A stretch of DNA of 64,000 bases from Phaeobacter sp. 11ANDIMAR09 (GTDB taxonomy: Bacteria; Pseudomonadota; Alphaproteobacteria; Rhodobacterales; Rhodobacteraceae), in assembly GCF_001294455.1 (NCBI RefSeq), contig NZ_LIKT01000011.1, positions 62,001 through 126,000 of the forward strand, read 5' to 3'. The position numbers and the translations under genes are program-made. This document shows, piece by piece, positions 63,525-64,000 of this stretch. Under the pieces are notes generated by a model. The model did no database searches. It was not told where the DNA came from and saw only the letters and a list, made by a program, of their open reading frames with translations. The first letter of the stretch is position 1. Each line of letters opens with the position of its first letter.

Positions 63525-64000
63525 GGCCATTATGTGGAGAAGGTCTGCCTTGGCGCAGCGCCATGCGGAGATTGGCGGAGAGCTGGAGGACTGGAACGGC
63601 ATGGGAACCGCCTGGTTCTATGACCACAGTCCGGAGCGGGCCAAGGCTGACTATGAGGCCATTCGCACCAAGGCGGGGCTGATGGATGTTTCCGGCCTGA
63701 AAAAGGTGCATGTGATGGGCGAGCACGCTGCCCAGGTCATCGACCGGGTCACCACCCGCAATGTCGAAAAGATCATGCCCGGCCGCTCCACCTATGCCTC
63801 GATCCTGAATGATCAGGGCAAATTCGTGGATGACTGCATCATCTACCGCCTGTCGGTAAATTCCTGGATGGTGGTGCATGGCACCGGCACCGGAATGGAG
63901 CAACTCTCGACCGTAGCCGCCTCCAAAAACTGCGCGGTGATCTTTGACGATGACCTGCACGATATGTCGCTGCAGGGGCCCGTTGCGGTGGACTTCCTGG
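63525..64000 (+). CDS. GcvT-family folate-dependent methyltransferase (5' part, runs off window)
   Basis: An open frame from ATG 63525, with AGGGAGA six bases upstream, continues past the edge; 158 codons are visible. The protein has an aminomethyltransferase-type folate-binding N-domain: MGTAWFYDHSPERAKADYEA, then RTKAGLMDVSGLKKVHVMG and STYASILNDQGKFVDDCIIY. It belongs to the GcvT/DmdA/sarcosine-dimethylglycine demethylase superfamily. Its place beside the methylamine genes suggests demethylation of a methylated amine or sulfonium compound with transfer to THF. It is not a copy of tdm, since the DUF1989 part is absent. The exact substrate is open. Confidence 0.82.

Overview
The window is a stretch of chromosome from an alphaproteobacterium, most likely a marine roseobacter (Rhodobacteraceae). 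The basis is the GC-rich coding sequence, a type A RNase P RNA, typical roseobacter neighbours (a YARHG protein, a DUF2927 lipoprotein, an XpaC/TelA cluster), and above all the genes for trimethylamine N-oxide (TMAO) and methylamine use. No rRNA operon, CRISPR array, prophage or conjugation genes are visible.

Region 1 (1-8.5 kb) is mostly housekeeping: rpmG (cut by the edge), rnpB, an AmpD-like amidase, an excalibur-domain lipoprotein, gatC-gatA, a UPF0173 metallo-hydrolase, tag, an APH(6)-type kinase, tadA and an RluB-type pseudouridine synthase. Region 2 (8.6-14.9 kb) is an envelope cluster: a possible 24-residue membrane peptide, XpaC-like, TelA-like, a DUF2927 lipoprotein, an SPFH protein with a GYF_2 tail, a lone CZB zinc sensor and a membrane-anchored double zinc ribbon. 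Region 3 (15-24.6 kb) has a nitroreductase, dtd, a Tat-exported peptide-type ABC transporter with both ATPases fused, a polytopic membrane protein, a phosphodiesterase and a YARHG protein preceded by a striking inverted repeat. Region 4 (24.7-36 kb) has an HSL-family esterase, an acyl-CoA synthetase, an MsbA-like exporter, a chemoreceptor, tRNA-Gly(UCC), a ThDP enzyme and yaeQ.

Region 5 (36.1-37.5 kb) is an insertion-sequence scar: a deleted IS3 transposase remnant beside an apparently complete IS5-family (IS427-type) element with a -1 frameshift transposase.

Region 6 (37.6-64 kb) is a one-carbon island. A LuxR-type regulator with a degenerate receiver diverges from a serine-cycle operon: sgaA-mtkA-mtkB-hprA-ppc-mcl. 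The operon ends in a frameshifted, truncated remnant of glycerate 2-kinase, the one reaction needed to close the set. Converging on it is tmoX-tmoV-tmoW-tdm-glxA (TMAO uptake, TMAO demethylase, AraC-type regulator). Beyond a LysR regulator, an EamA exporter and a truncated haemoglobin lie gmaS and mgsABC (N-methylglutamate pathway), a 71-residue membrane protein and an ammonium transporter. A second GcvT-family gene runs off the right edge. Together the genes would import TMAO, release formaldehyde and dimethylamine, oxidise monomethylamine through gamma-glutamylmethylamide and N-methylglutamate, recover ammonium, and assimilate the one-carbon unit through serine. Tmm and the dimethylamine monooxygenase are not in the window.
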